From positions 10,739 through 74,738 of the forward strand of contig CAZURV010000007.1 of NCBI GenBank assembly GCA_964623515.1: 64,000 nucleotides of DNA, given 5' to 3'. Position 1 is the stretch's first letter. Each line of letters opens with the position of its first letter. Positions 1 to 8,111 of this stretch are shown here, piece after piece. Source of the stretch: RUG714 sp964623515. Its GTDB lineage: Bacteria > Bacillota > Clostridia > Oscillospirales > Acutalibacteraceae. The position numbers and the translations under genes are program-made. A model generated the notes under the pieces. That model had not been told where the DNA came from and did not search any database. It saw only the letters and a program-made list of their open reading frames with translations.

Positions 1-89
1 CCTGAGGAGCGAACGCTCCATGCGCAGGTTGCAATCGTTCGCAAGCCCCGTTTCAGGCGAGCTTGATGGAGCACTGCTCCGATTTAAAA
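1..89 (+). repeat. Dispersed hairpin repeat, copy A (cut by window edge)
   Basis: This is the right-hand half of a roughly 170-bp repeat seen again at 9371-9545, 53622-53796 and 59361-59535. It carries the same run of short palindromes (GAGCGAACGCTC, TTGCAATCGTTCGCAA, a CCCG...CGGG-like pair that is degenerate here, and GGAGCACTGCTCC) and ends in GATTTAAA. No protein is convincingly encoded; a 63-codon reading frame through it is not conserved in the other copies. Confidence 0.85.
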
Positions 90-488
90 TTTTTTGTGTT
101 TTGGTTATGGAAAACAGCGTAATGGTTACCGTTTGCCTTTCTCTTCCTTCTTCGGTCAAGCTATATCGTTATATTGCCGCTCGGTTTTACAGGCGGCGTT
201 TTTTATTTTGAATCCATACGATTTAAGCGTTATTTTTTTGGTTTCGTTACGTTTAAAGTAATGTAATGTTTTTGTTCAAAGGCAACTGCTTTTAGAGGTT
301 ATTCACCTTGCAGTTCTGCGCTTTCGGTTTGTGTTATTTTTTTGTGCGCTTAGGTGAATAGAGATTGTACTTTTGTTCGAAAAATGATATGATTTTGTTT
401 ATCGGATAATGAATTGTGATTACGGAGGTAAAACATTTTTATTGAGCGTTTTTCACTGTAAAAAATAAAAAGTCAATCGGAGGAGACA
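90..488. other. Non-coding stretch upstream of the PrdX-like gene
   Basis: About 400 AT-rich bases with no convincing reading frame. The only clear structure is a terminator-like hairpin at 176-209. A promoter for the gene at 489 presumably lies here, but I could not identify a convincing -35/-10 pair. A strong Shine-Dalgarno (GGAGGAG) sits at 479-485. Confidence 0.5.
176..209 (+). terminator. Terminator-like hairpin with T-rich tail
   Basis: GCCGC at 176-180 pairs with GCGGC at 193-197 and is followed by a T-rich run (GTTTTTTATTTT). The stem is short. No gene in this window ends just before it, so it may close a transcript entering from the left or a small RNA. Confidence 0.4.
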
Positions 489-1049
489 ATGGAACTGAAA
501 AAAGGAAGACCGGATGATATATGCGGACGAGAGGAAAAAGAAATCCGGGTTTATGATTTTCTTGATAAACTCGGTATTTGTTATTACCGCACGGATCATG
601 AAGCGGCGGATACTATGGAAGTTTGCAGAGAAATTGATAAGATTTTGGATACGCTGATTTGCAAAAATTTGTTTCTGTGCAATCGGAATAAAACAGAATT
701 TTATCTTCTCATGATGCCGGGAGATAAACCGTTTAAAACGAAAGATTTAACAAAACAGATAAACTGTTCGCGGCTTTCGTTTGCGCCTGCTGATTATATG
801 GAGAAATTTCTTGATATAAAACCCGGAGCCGTTTCAATAATGGGACTTATGAATGACAAAAATAATCGTGTTTGCCTTTTAATGGATAAATCTGTTATTG
901 CGTGTGAAACGCTTGGATGTCATCCGTGTGTAAACACATCAAGTTTGAAATTTAAAACGAGGGATATATTGGATATTTTTCTGCCTGCAGTTAATCATAA
1001 GCCTGTTATCGTTGATTTGCCGTATTATGAAAACGTTTTGTTGGAGTGA
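489..1049 (+). CDS. PrdX/YbaK-family prolyl-tRNA editing deacylase
   Basis: A 186-residue protein resembling the stand-alone ProRS editing-domain family (PrdX/ProXp), which hydrolyses Ala mischarged on tRNA-Pro in the cytoplasm. The YbaK/aaRS-associated fold is suggested by an N-terminal helix region containing YYRTDHEAADTME, a central FLCNRNKTEFYLLMMPGD segment, the LDIKPGAVSIMGL segment and the C-terminal CETLGCHPCVNTSSLKF stretch. These match PrdX-type proteins, in which an H-P/N motif shapes the pocket. The length is typical. The start at 489 is fixed by GGAGGAG eight bases upstream. It stands alone, 82 bases before the Ntn-hydrolase gene. A second YbaK-superfamily gene is at 63325. The amino acid edited is inferred from family, not visible here. 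Confidence 0.82.
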   Translation: MELKKGRPDDICGREEKEIRVYDFLDKLGICYYRTDHEAADTMEVCREIDKILDTLICKNLFLCNRNKTEFYLLMMPGDKPFKTKDLTKQINCSRLSFAPADYMEKFLDIKPGAVSIMGLMNDKNNRVCLLMDKSVIACETLGCHPCVNTSSLKFKTRDILDIFLPAVNHKPVIVDLPYYENVLLE

Positions 1050-1131
1050 AAGGAAGCAGAATAATTCCTGCGGCGGCGCAAAGAATAACAGCGTAATGAT
1101 TCATGGGTGAAAACACGGATGGTGAATGGCA

Positions 1132-2106
1132 ATGTGCACAGCAATAACTTATAAAACAAAAGACTTTTATTTTGGAAGGAATATGGATTACGATATGGTC
1201 TACGGTGAGGAAGTTGTCGTAACTCCGAGAAAGTTTTCTTTCCGTTTCCGCAGAGCGGGGGAAATCAACAGCCATTATGCCATAATCGGCACGGCGTGCA
1301 TTGTCGGCGGATATCCGCTTTATTACGATGCCGTTAATGAGAAAGGATTGTGTATTGCAGGGCTGAATTTTGTCGGCAACGCGGTTTTCAGGGATGAGAA
1401 AGCTGGAATGGATAATATTGCTCAATTTGAGTTGATTCCGTGGATTTTAAGCCGCTGTGCTTCGGTTGATGAGGCAGAGCGTGTGCTGAAAAATCTGAAT
1501 CTGATTAAAATGCAGTTTAATGAGAAGCTTTCCGCCGCTGAACTGCACTGGCTTGTGGCTGACAAGCACAGGACAATCACCGTTGAACCGACGGCAGACG
1601 GTATGAAAATATATAACAATTCCGTGGGCGTGCTGACGAATAATCCTCCGTTTGATGAACAGATGTTCCAACTTAATAATTATATGCATCTTTCTCCGCT
1701 TCCTCCGAAAAACCGATTTTCCGATAGAATAAATCTCCGTCCGTACAGTCTGGGTATGGGTGCAATCGGACTTCCCGGAGATTTTTCTTCCCAGTCGCGT
1801 TTTACGCGCGCTGCTTTTGTGAAGCTGAATTCGGTCAGCGGAAGTTCTGAAAACGAAAGCATAAGTCAGTTTTTTCATATTCTTGCTTCTGTTGAACAGC
1901 AGAGGGGAAGCAGTGTTTCCGATAAGGGAAGTTATGAGATAACCGTTTATTCCTCGTGCTGTAATGCGGATAAAGGAATTTATTATTACACAACTTATGA
2001 AAACCGCAGAATAACGGCTGTTGATATGCATAGGGAAGATTTGAACGGGTGTTCTCTTGCGCATTATCCTTTTACCACAGGCGAAGATATAACATATCAG
2101 AACTGA
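1132..2106 (+). CDS. Choloylglycine hydrolase / penicillin V acylase family Ntn hydrolase
   Basis: A 324-residue member of the linear amide C-N hydrolase (bile salt hydrolase, CBAH) family. These enzymes cleave the amide bond of conjugated bile salts, penicillin V or N-acyl homoserine lactones. I chose the ATG at 1132 rather than 1126 because it places Cys at residue 2, the Ntn nucleophile exposed by Met removal. Further hallmarks are GRNMDYD (Arg16 and Asp19), the NEKGLCIAGLNF segment, GVLTNNPPFDEQ with the active-site Asn, and SQSRFTRAAF with the conserved Arg. There is no signal peptide, so it should be cytoplasmic. Bile salt versus penicillin specificity cannot be read from the sequence. 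It fits a gut organism. Confidence 0.88.
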   Translation: MCTAITYKTKDFYFGRNMDYDMVYGEEVVVTPRKFSFRFRRAGEINSHYAIIGTACIVGGYPLYYDAVNEKGLCIAGLNFVGNAVFRDEKAGMDNIAQFELIPWILSRCASVDEAERVLKNLNLIKMQFNEKLSAAELHWLVADKHRTITVEPTADGMKIYNNSVGVLTNNPPFDEQMFQLNNYMHLSPLPPKNRFSDRINLRPYSLGMGAIGLPGDFSSQSRFTRAAFVKLNSVSGSSENESISQFFHILASVEQQRGSSVSDKGSYEITVYSSCCNADKGIYYYTTYENRRITAVDMHREDLNGCSLAHYPFTTGEDITYQN

Positions 2107-2153
2107 ATCCGCAGACTGCTCCCAACGGAGGGAATCGGTTTCAACGTGTTTTG

Positions 2154-2182
2154 TTGACAGAATGTTTTAACTAATATATAAT
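2154..2182 (+). promoter_or_regulatory. Consensus sigma-A promoter of the glycan operon
   Basis: TTGACA at 2154-2159 and TATAAT at 2177-2182 with exactly 17 bases between them, 39 bases upstream of the first glycosyltransferase start. Both boxes match consensus fully. Confidence 0.85.
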
Positions 2183-2220
2183 TGAAATAATTGTTAGGGG
2201 AATCCGCGTCAGGGGGATAT

Positions 2221-2913
2221 ATGATACCAAAAGTGATTCATTATTGCTGGTTCGGCAGTACTCCGAAAGGAGAAAAAGAAAGAAAGTGCATAGAAAGCTG
2301 GAAGAGATTTTGCCCCGGTTACAGCATAAAAGAATGGAACGAATCCAATACGGATACAAACGGTATTCCATTTGTAAAAAAAGCTTTTGAGCAGAAAAAA
2401 TATGCTTTCGCCAGTGATGTTATCAGGCTACAGATTTTATATGATTACGGCGGCATTTATTTTGACACCGATGTGGAAACCGTAAAAAATTTTGATGATT
2501 TGCTGGACTGCAGGGGATTTATCGGTTTTGAAAACAATGATTATGTCAATACCGGGCAGTGCGTGGCAGCGGAAAAAGGGAATCCGTTTATTAAAGAAAT
2601 GCTGGATTACTATAAATCGCTGGATTTTGACAGTGAAAATAAAGATTTTATCGGATGCCCGATTGTCAACACGGAAATACTGAAAAATCATGGTTTACAG
2701 TTAAACGGTGAAGAACAGTGCATAGATGGGTTTCGTATATATCCGCAAGATTATTTTAATCCTTACGATGATCCTACAGGCAGGCTGAATATAACGGATA
2801 ATACATATTCTATTCATTGGTATTCAAAAAGCTGGATGAGTAAAAAATCAGTTCTGCGAAGCAAACTGACCAGACCCCTGCATAGGATATTCGGAAAGAA
2901 TTTTTTTCATTAA
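2221..2913 (+). CDS. GT32-type glycosyltransferase with DXD motif
   Basis: A 230-residue cytoplasmic sugar transferase of the Gly_transf_sug/OCH1-like group (GT32), expected to add a hexose from a nucleotide sugar to a surface-glycan precursor. The family signature runs from the opening IPKVIHYCWFG through FASDVIRLQILYDYGGIYFD to the metal-binding DTD at residues 82-84. The C-terminal IHWYSKSW is also typical. The start is the ATG at 2221, preceded by AGGGGG; a TTG at 2191 would add ten residues without better signals. It is the first gene of a seven-gene run to 9272 with short gaps or overlaps, behind a consensus promoter. Donor and acceptor sugars cannot be deduced. Confidence 0.85.
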   Translation: MIPKVIHYCWFGSTPKGEKERKCIESWKRFCPGYSIKEWNESNTDTNGIPFVKKAFEQKKYAFASDVIRLQILYDYGGIYFDTDVETVKNFDDLLDCRGFIGFENNDYVNTGQCVAAEKGNPFIKEMLDYYKSLDFDSENKDFIGCPIVNTEILKNHGLQLNGEEQCIDGFRIYPQDYFNPYDDPTGRLNITDNTYSIHWYSKSWMSKKSVLRSKLTRPLHRIFGKNFFH

Positions 2914-2929
2914 ATCGGGAGATCGGCAG

Positions 2930-3481
2930 ATGAAACCTTATTTATTAACAGTACATAACTTTCTGAGATTTTCATTAAAGAGAATATATGAATGCAGAAA
3001 TTTCAATTTTGCTAAAATTCAGATGCTTAGCCGAAAACTGTATTTTAAAATGGATAAAAACAGCCGTGTGCGTTTCGGCAGTCATCTTGTCAGTGACGGA
3101 TACGGAAGAATATTTGTCGATAACGGTGCAGTTCTGAAAATAGGAGAAAGGGTATATTTCAACAGCGGTATCAATATAAGCTGTAAAAAAAGAATTGAAA
3201 TCGGAAAAGGCTGCCTTTTCGGACCGAATGTGATGCTGTTTGACAATAATCATAAATTTGATTCCGTGAACGGCGTAAGTTCGGATCATACAGTTGGAAG
3301 CATTAAGATAGGGGACAACTGCTGGATTGCTTCCAATGTTGTTATACTTAAAGATACAGAGATAGGCAATAACTGTGTTATAGGCGCCGGTTGCGTTGTA
3401 AGCGGCAAGATATCGGATGGTTCTATGGTAATTCAGGATAGAAAATTGATTGTAAAAAGCATTAAAGATGGAAATGAGTAA
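2930..3481 (+). CDS. Left-handed beta-helix (hexapeptide repeat) acyltransferase
   Basis: A 183-residue protein of the LbH acetyltransferase family (WcaF/maltose O-acetyltransferase-like). It probably transfers an acetyl or similar group from acyl-CoA to a sugar of the glycan made by this operon. Hexapeptide repeats of the [LIV]-G-x4 type run from about residue 60 to 170, including IEIGKGCLFGPNVMLFDNNH (with the family's His) and IKIGDNCWIASNVVIL. The N-terminal ~45 residues are basic and not part of the repeat. It lies 16 bases after the GT32 gene and overlaps the next gene by 14 bases, indicating one transcript and coupled translation. Confidence 0.83.
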   Translation: MKPYLLTVHNFLRFSLKRIYECRNFNFAKIQMLSRKLYFKMDKNSRVRFGSHLVSDGYGRIFVDNGAVLKIGERVYFNSGINISCKKRIEIGKGCLFGPNVMLFDNNHKFDSVNGVSSDHTVGSIKIGDNCWIASNVVILKDTEIGNNCVIGAGCVVSGKISDGSMVIQDRKLIVKSIKDGNE

Positions 3482-4676
3482 GAAGAAAATACTGATTATT
3501 ATGCCCTCTATGTTTATAGGAGGAGCAGAACGAAGCCTTTTGGGTATGCTTGATTCTTTTGATTATTCAAAAGCAGAAGTATCTCTGTTCTTATATCGCC
3601 GCGAGGGTGAATTTTTAAAATATATTCCGGAGCAGGTACATATTCTTCCGGAAATGGAAGCGTATTCAACGTTTGATGTTCCGATTCAATCACTCATTTT
3701 CAGCAGACGCTTTGTTTTCGGTATAGCGAGGATTTTTTCAAAAATAGCTTTAAATATCAGAAGGATAATAAAGAGAACCCCGCCGTGTGTGTGGATAAGT
3801 ATGCAGTATACAGCTAAATTTCTCAGTCCTTTTTTGCCAAAAATACCGGGGAATTATGATTTGGCAGTTATGTATCTGGGAATTGCTTCCGTTCTGGATA
3901 AAAAAGTTTCCGCAGATATAAAAATGGCATGGAATCATACGGATTATACGGAACTCCATCCGAACAAGAAAATGGATTTGGCTGTATATGCGGGTGTGGA
4001 TTATATTGTGAGTGTTTCTGATTCCTGCAGATCCAATTTCCTTAAGGTTTATCCTGAACTGAAAAGCAAATCCATAACTGTCGAAAATATTTTAAGCAAA
4101 CCGTTTATTGAAAATATGGCGCTTGAACCGGCGGATCTGCCGGAAGAAGATGGGATTATAAAACTGCTTTCGGTAGGCAGATATTCAGATGCGAAAAATT
4201 TTGATAATGTTCCTTTTATCTGCAAAAAAATCAGGCAGAACGGCTTCAATGTGAAATGGTATATCATCGGATACGGCGGAGATGAAGGACTCATAAAAAG
4301 CAATATTCTGAAAGCCGGTATGCAGGATTTTGTTATTTTGCTCGGCAAAAAAGAAAATCCCTATCCGTACATAAAAAAATGCGATGTTTACATTCAGCCG
4401 TCTAGATACGAAGGTAAGTGCGTTACCGTTCGGGAAGCGCAGATTTTGGGAAAGCCCGTTATCATCACAAATTATGCAACGGCATCCTCTCAGCTTAAGG
4501 ACGGTTATGACGGTATTATTGTTGATTTGGATAACGAAGGCTGTGCCGACGGGATAAGCAAGGCGCTCGGCAATGAGGAATTGCTTAAAATGATTGCCGA
4601 TAACACAAAAAAAGAAGATTATACAAACAAACAGGAACTCGAAAAAATATATTCTTTGATTCGAAAACGGTTTTAA
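3468..4676 (+). CDS. GT4 family glycosyltransferase (GT-B fold)
   Basis: A retaining glycosyltransferase of about 400 residues. It has the N-terminal acceptor-domain start (KKILIIMPSMFIGGAERSLL, the usual GGAE loop) and the C-terminal nucleotide-sugar domain with LLSVGRYSDAKNFDNVPFIC and the E-x7-E region around YIQPSRYEGKCVTVREAQILGKPVI. It probably adds one sugar to a lipid-linked surface glycan at the inner membrane face. Its start overlaps the acetyltransferase gene; ATG at 3468 or 3474 are both possible and neither has a good ribosome site, so reinitiation from the upstream gene is likely. It is more diverged from the two GT4 genes that follow than those are from each other. Confidence 0.87.
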   Translation: MEMSKKKILIIMPSMFIGGAERSLLGMLDSFDYSKAEVSLFLYRREGEFLKYIPEQVHILPEMEAYSTFDVPIQSLIFSRRFVFGIARIFSKIALNIRRIIKRTPPCVWISMQYTAKFLSPFLPKIPGNYDLAVMYLGIASVLDKKVSADIKMAWNHTDYTELHPNKKMDLAVYAGVDYIVSVSDSCRSNFLKVYPELKSKSITVENILSKPFIENMALEPADLPEEDGIIKLLSVGRYSDAKNFDNVPFICKKIRQNGFNVKWYIIGYGGDEGLIKSNILKAGMQDFVILLGKKENPYPYIKKCDVYIQPSRYEGKCVTVREAQILGKPVIITNYATASSQLKDGYDGIIVDLDNEGCADGISKALGNEELLKMIADNTKKEDYTNKQELEKIYSLIRKRF

Positions 4677-4677
4677 A

Positions 4678-5814
4678 ATGAAGAAAAAAGTTTTGTTTTT
4701 TATAGAAAGCCTTTCCGGGGGCGGAGCAGAAAAAGTCCTTACAGATATTGTTAAGAATATCAATAAGGAAAAATTTGATATAACGGTCGGCACGGTTTCA
4801 GATAACGGTATATATGTGCAGGAAGTGAAAAAACAGTGCAGGTATTTTTCTGTTTGTTCTTATGCCGATTATGAAGCGGGCGGAATCAGAAAACTGCTTT
4901 TTTCTTTTAAGTATAAGCTTTTATATTCGCTGCCCGCAAAATGGTCATACAGATTGTTTGTTAAGGGCGTTTACGATACGCAGGTCGCTTTTGTTGAGGG
5001 ATTCGCAACAAAGCTTATTTCTGCCTCACCGGATAAAAAATCAAAAAAACTTGCATGGGTTCATATCGATATGAGTAGCAATCCTTATGCCGATTCCTGC
5101 TATAAAAGTTTAGACGAACATATCAGTACATATCAGCGCTTTGATAAAATATTATGTGTTTCGCAGTCCGTTAAGGCAGCGTTTTGCAGTAAATTTGGGA
5201 TAACGGAAAACGTTGAGATTCAGTACAATCCTGTAGACAGTGAGGAAATCATCCGTAAATCGGCGGAACCGATTGATTTTGCGTTTGATAAAAACAAACT
5301 TAATTTCGTAACGGTCGGCAGGCTTGCCTATCAGAAGGGGTATGATAGACTGCTTAAAACCGTCTGCAGGCTTAAAAACGACGGATATACATTCTGTATA
5401 CATGTTCTCGGAGACGGCGAAAAAAGAGTATCGCTTGAATCCTATGTCCGCGAAAATCATCTTGAAGGCCATGTTGTTTTTCATGGATACCATACGAATC
5501 CTTATAAATATGTGGCTAAGTGTGACGCATTTATCTGTTCGTCATACGCCGAGGGATTCAGTACGGCGGCAACAGAAAGCATCGTGCTGGGCAAACCCGT
5601 ATTAACTGTGGAGTGCGCCGGTATGCGTGAACTGTTCGGAGGGAAGAACTGCGGAATTATAACCGAAAATACCGATGAAGCGCTTTACGGTATGCTAAAG
5701 CGTATTCTTGATAATCCCGGGGAACTGGATTCTTTTAATGACGGAATAAATGTACGAAAAAAAGATTTTGATATAACGAAAAGAATTGCGGAAGCGGAGC
5801 ACTTATTATCATGA
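4678..5814 (+). CDS. GT4 family glycosyltransferase, first of a tandem pair
   Basis: A 378-residue GT-B enzyme. The N-terminus has SLSGGGAEKVLTDIV and the C-terminal domain has FVTVGRLAYQKGYDRLLKTV and CDAFICSSYAEGFSTAATES, the donor-binding E-x7-E region of GT4. It starts one base after the previous stop and shares ATGA with the next gene. It is clearly paralogous to the 5811-6926 product: KKLAWVHIDMSSNP versus KKIAWVHIDLKENP, and GRLAYQKGYDRLLK versus GRLVHQKGYDRLLR. The pair therefore arose by tandem duplication and may add consecutive or alternative sugars. Substrates are unknown. Confidence 0.88.
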   Translation: MKKKVLFFIESLSGGGAEKVLTDIVKNINKEKFDITVGTVSDNGIYVQEVKKQCRYFSVCSYADYEAGGIRKLLFSFKYKLLYSLPAKWSYRLFVKGVYDTQVAFVEGFATKLISASPDKKSKKLAWVHIDMSSNPYADSCYKSLDEHISTYQRFDKILCVSQSVKAAFCSKFGITENVEIQYNPVDSEEIIRKSAEPIDFAFDKNKLNFVTVGRLAYQKGYDRLLKTVCRLKNDGYTFCIHVLGDGEKRVSLESYVRENHLEGHVVFHGYHTNPYKYVAKCDAFICSSYAEGFSTAATESIVLGKPVLTVECAGMRELFGGKNCGIITENTDEALYGMLKRILDNPGELDSFNDGINVRKKDFDITKRIAEAEHLLS

Positions 5815-6926
5815 AAAAAGTTGCGGTAGTGATAAACAGTTTATACGGAGGCGGAGCCGAAAGGATTCTGCAGACCGTTTTAAAGAACATTGACACTTCA
5901 AAATATGATATAACGCTTTACTCTCTGCATAAATCCGAAAAAAATTATACATGTTATGATTTTGATAAAATTAAATATAAATATATTTTCAGCGGCAATG
6001 GCTTTTTCAATAAGCTGAAAGGCAAGTTATTTCATCTTTTGCCCGCGCGTGTATTCCGTATGTTATATATGCGGGGAAAATATGATACGGAGATTTCGTT
6101 TATTGAGGGAGAAAGCACAAAACTTGTCTCGGGTGCAGGCAGTAAAACCAAAAAAATTGCATGGGTTCATATTGATTTAAAAGAAAATCCCTGGACTGAT
6201 TTTTTATATAAATCTCCGGCGCAGGAAGCTGCTGTTTACAGGAGGTTTGATAAGATATTGTGTGTATCGGAAAGCGTAAGAAAGGCGTTTGAAGAAAAAT
6301 ATGATGTTAACAACTGTAAAGTAGAAGTACATTACAACCCATATGATAAAGATTTTATGCTGAAAAAGGCCGGTGAGGAAACAGATATTGTTCTGAACAG
6401 GCATGTTTTACAGATTATTACAGCGGGCAGGCTGGTTCACCAAAAGGGTTACGACAGACTTCTTCGGGCTGTAAAGCGCCTGAAATCAGAGGGTTACGGT
6501 TTTGAACTTCATATTATGGGAAGCGGTGAAGAGAAGAAAAATTTCGAACAATATATTGAAGAGAACAAGCTTGAAAAAACGGTTTATCTCCATGGATTCA
6601 CGGAAAATGTTTATCCTGTTATGAAGCAGGGAGATTTGTTTATCTGTTCCTCAAGGACTGAGGGCTATAGTACTGTTGTTGCCGAATCCTTGATTATGGG
6701 ACTTCCGGTTGTAAGCACGGCATGCGCAGGTGCGGACGAATTGCTCGGCGGAGGGCAGTACGGAATGATTGTGCCTAACAGTGAAGAGGGCATATATGAA
6801 GGATTAAAAAATGTGCTTGCTTCGGGGAATATTCTTGAACAAATGAAAACAATGGCTGAAAAAGGTGCCGAGCGATTTGATTTGGTTTCCAATATAAAAC
6901 AGATTGAGAGTATCATTGATGCGTAA
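5811..6926 (+). CDS. GT4 family glycosyltransferase, second of a tandem pair
   Basis: A 371-residue GT-B glycosyltransferase, paralogous to its upstream neighbour. It shows SLYGGGAERILQTVLKNI at the N-terminus, ITAGRLVHQKGYDRLLRAVK opening the donor domain, and FICSSRTEGYSTVVAESLIMG around the conserved Glu residues. The ATGA overlap with the upstream gene and the 8-base overlap with the next start indicate translational coupling. Its expected role is transfer of a sugar onto the cytoplasmic lipid-linked glycan. The linkage cannot be predicted. Confidence 0.88.
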   Translation: MKKVAVVINSLYGGGAERILQTVLKNIDTSKYDITLYSLHKSEKNYTCYDFDKIKYKYIFSGNGFFNKLKGKLFHLLPARVFRMLYMRGKYDTEISFIEGESTKLVSGAGSKTKKIAWVHIDLKENPWTDFLYKSPAQEAAVYRRFDKILCVSESVRKAFEEKYDVNNCKVEVHYNPYDKDFMLKKAGEETDIVLNRHVLQIITAGRLVHQKGYDRLLRAVKRLKSEGYGFELHIMGSGEEKKNFEQYIEENKLEKTVYLHGFTENVYPVMKQGDLFICSSRTEGYSTVVAESLIMGLPVVSTACAGADELLGGGQYGMIVPNSEEGIYEGLKNVLASGNILEQMKTMAEKGAERFDLVSNIKQIESIIDA

Positions 6927-7971
6927 ATTAAGTGTTATAATTCCTGTTTATAACAGTGAAAAATATTTGGATAAATGTATCGGCAGTGTTTTGCAGAATG
7001 ATTTTGAAGATTTTGAACTGATTTTGATAGATGACGGTTCAACTGATAAAAGCGGCGAAATATGTGATGCTTATGCGGCGCATGATCAGAGAATAGTTGT
7101 TTCTCATCAGCGTAACGGCGGGGTTTCCAAGGCGCGCAATTCCGGAATAGATTTGGCGCAGTCCGATTATGTCTTGTTTATTGACAGTGATGATTATATC
7201 CCCAAAAATTATTTGTCTTCTTTGTTTAATCACATTGAACAGGGATACGATCTTGCATTGTGCAGCGTAAGGCATTTCTATCTTAACGGAGATGTTTCGG
7301 ATAACTGTGCCTGCGAATGTGAAATAGATTTTTCGAATATTTCAGCTGATGATAAAACAATTTTCTTGGAACTGAACAGGCAGTATCTGCTGTACGGTCC
7401 GGTCAATAAAATATATAAAAAGAGCATTCTAACGGATTATAAAATATCCTTTCCTGAGGATATGTCTTACGGTGAGGATTTAATCTTTAACTTTGCCTAT
7501 CTCAACCATTGCCGTAATTTGATTTACAGGCATGAACCAGTGTATTTTTACTGCAATCAGAATGATTCTTCGTTAAGCTCTGTTTACCGTTCCGATCGGT
7601 TTTGGAATGAAATCAGAATATCGGAGACGATAGACGCTTTTTTTGAAGAAAAAGGGCTGAAAAGTAAAGAATATGAGGCGTTTATAAGCCACCGTATTTT
7701 TGACAGTGCATATAATCACATATGCGGATATTGGAACAGGGAGTGTACGCTGTCATTAAAAGAAAAACTTTCCGAAATAAAAAAGATTCTTAACAATAAA
7801 AGCGTTGTCAGGTGTCTTGAGCTGTATGATTTTTCACAGTATCCCGGTATAGACGTTTCACTTATGAAGAAAAAACGCGGCGCGTTGTTTTTCTTTATGC
7901 ATTCTTTGATTCTGAAAGCGCATTCTCTGCGTAAGGCGACGGGAGCCGAACACAATGCGCCGAACGCTTGA
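6919..7971 (+). CDS. GT2 family glycosyltransferase (GT-A fold)
   Basis: A 350-residue inverting glycosyltransferase. The start is the ATG at 6919, inside the end of the previous gene, giving MRKLSVIIPVYNSEKYL, the canonical GT2 opening. LILIDDGSTDKSGEICD and VLFIDSDDY (the DXD-type metal site) follow, then MSYGEDLIFNFAYL with the ED catalytic-region motif. No membrane segments are seen. The C-terminal ~120 residues are basic and less conserved. It probably completes the repeat-unit assembly by this operon. No flippase or polymerase gene is in the window, so export and polymerisation functions must lie elsewhere. Confidence 0.88.
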   Translation: MRKLSVIIPVYNSEKYLDKCIGSVLQNDFEDFELILIDDGSTDKSGEICDAYAAHDQRIVVSHQRNGGVSKARNSGIDLAQSDYVLFIDSDDYIPKNYLSSLFNHIEQGYDLALCSVRHFYLNGDVSDNCACECEIDFSNISADDKTIFLELNRQYLLYGPVNKIYKKSILTDYKISFPEDMSYGEDLIFNFAYLNHCRNLIYRHEPVYFYCNQNDSSLSSVYRSDRFWNEIRISETIDAFFEEKGLKSKEYEAFISHRIFDSAYNHICGYWNRECTLSLKEKLSEIKKILNNKSVVRCLELYDFSQYPGIDVSLMKKKRGALFFFMHSLILKAHSLRKATGAEHNAPNA

Positions 7972-8111
7972 CTTCGGCGTATTTTCACTTTCTCACCGCC
8001 GACGGTCGACAGCCTGTTTGCCGCCTAAAAATCAAAATCATCCGAAATCCCTCGCTTTAAAAAGTTTCAGGCTGATTGTAAATAATTTTAATTTTTCTGA
8101 AAGGACTGTAT

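Noticed and set aside
20..211. 63-codon frame through repeat copy A
   Set aside because: The frame is not kept in the other copies and has no ribosome site; it is a by-product of the repeat.
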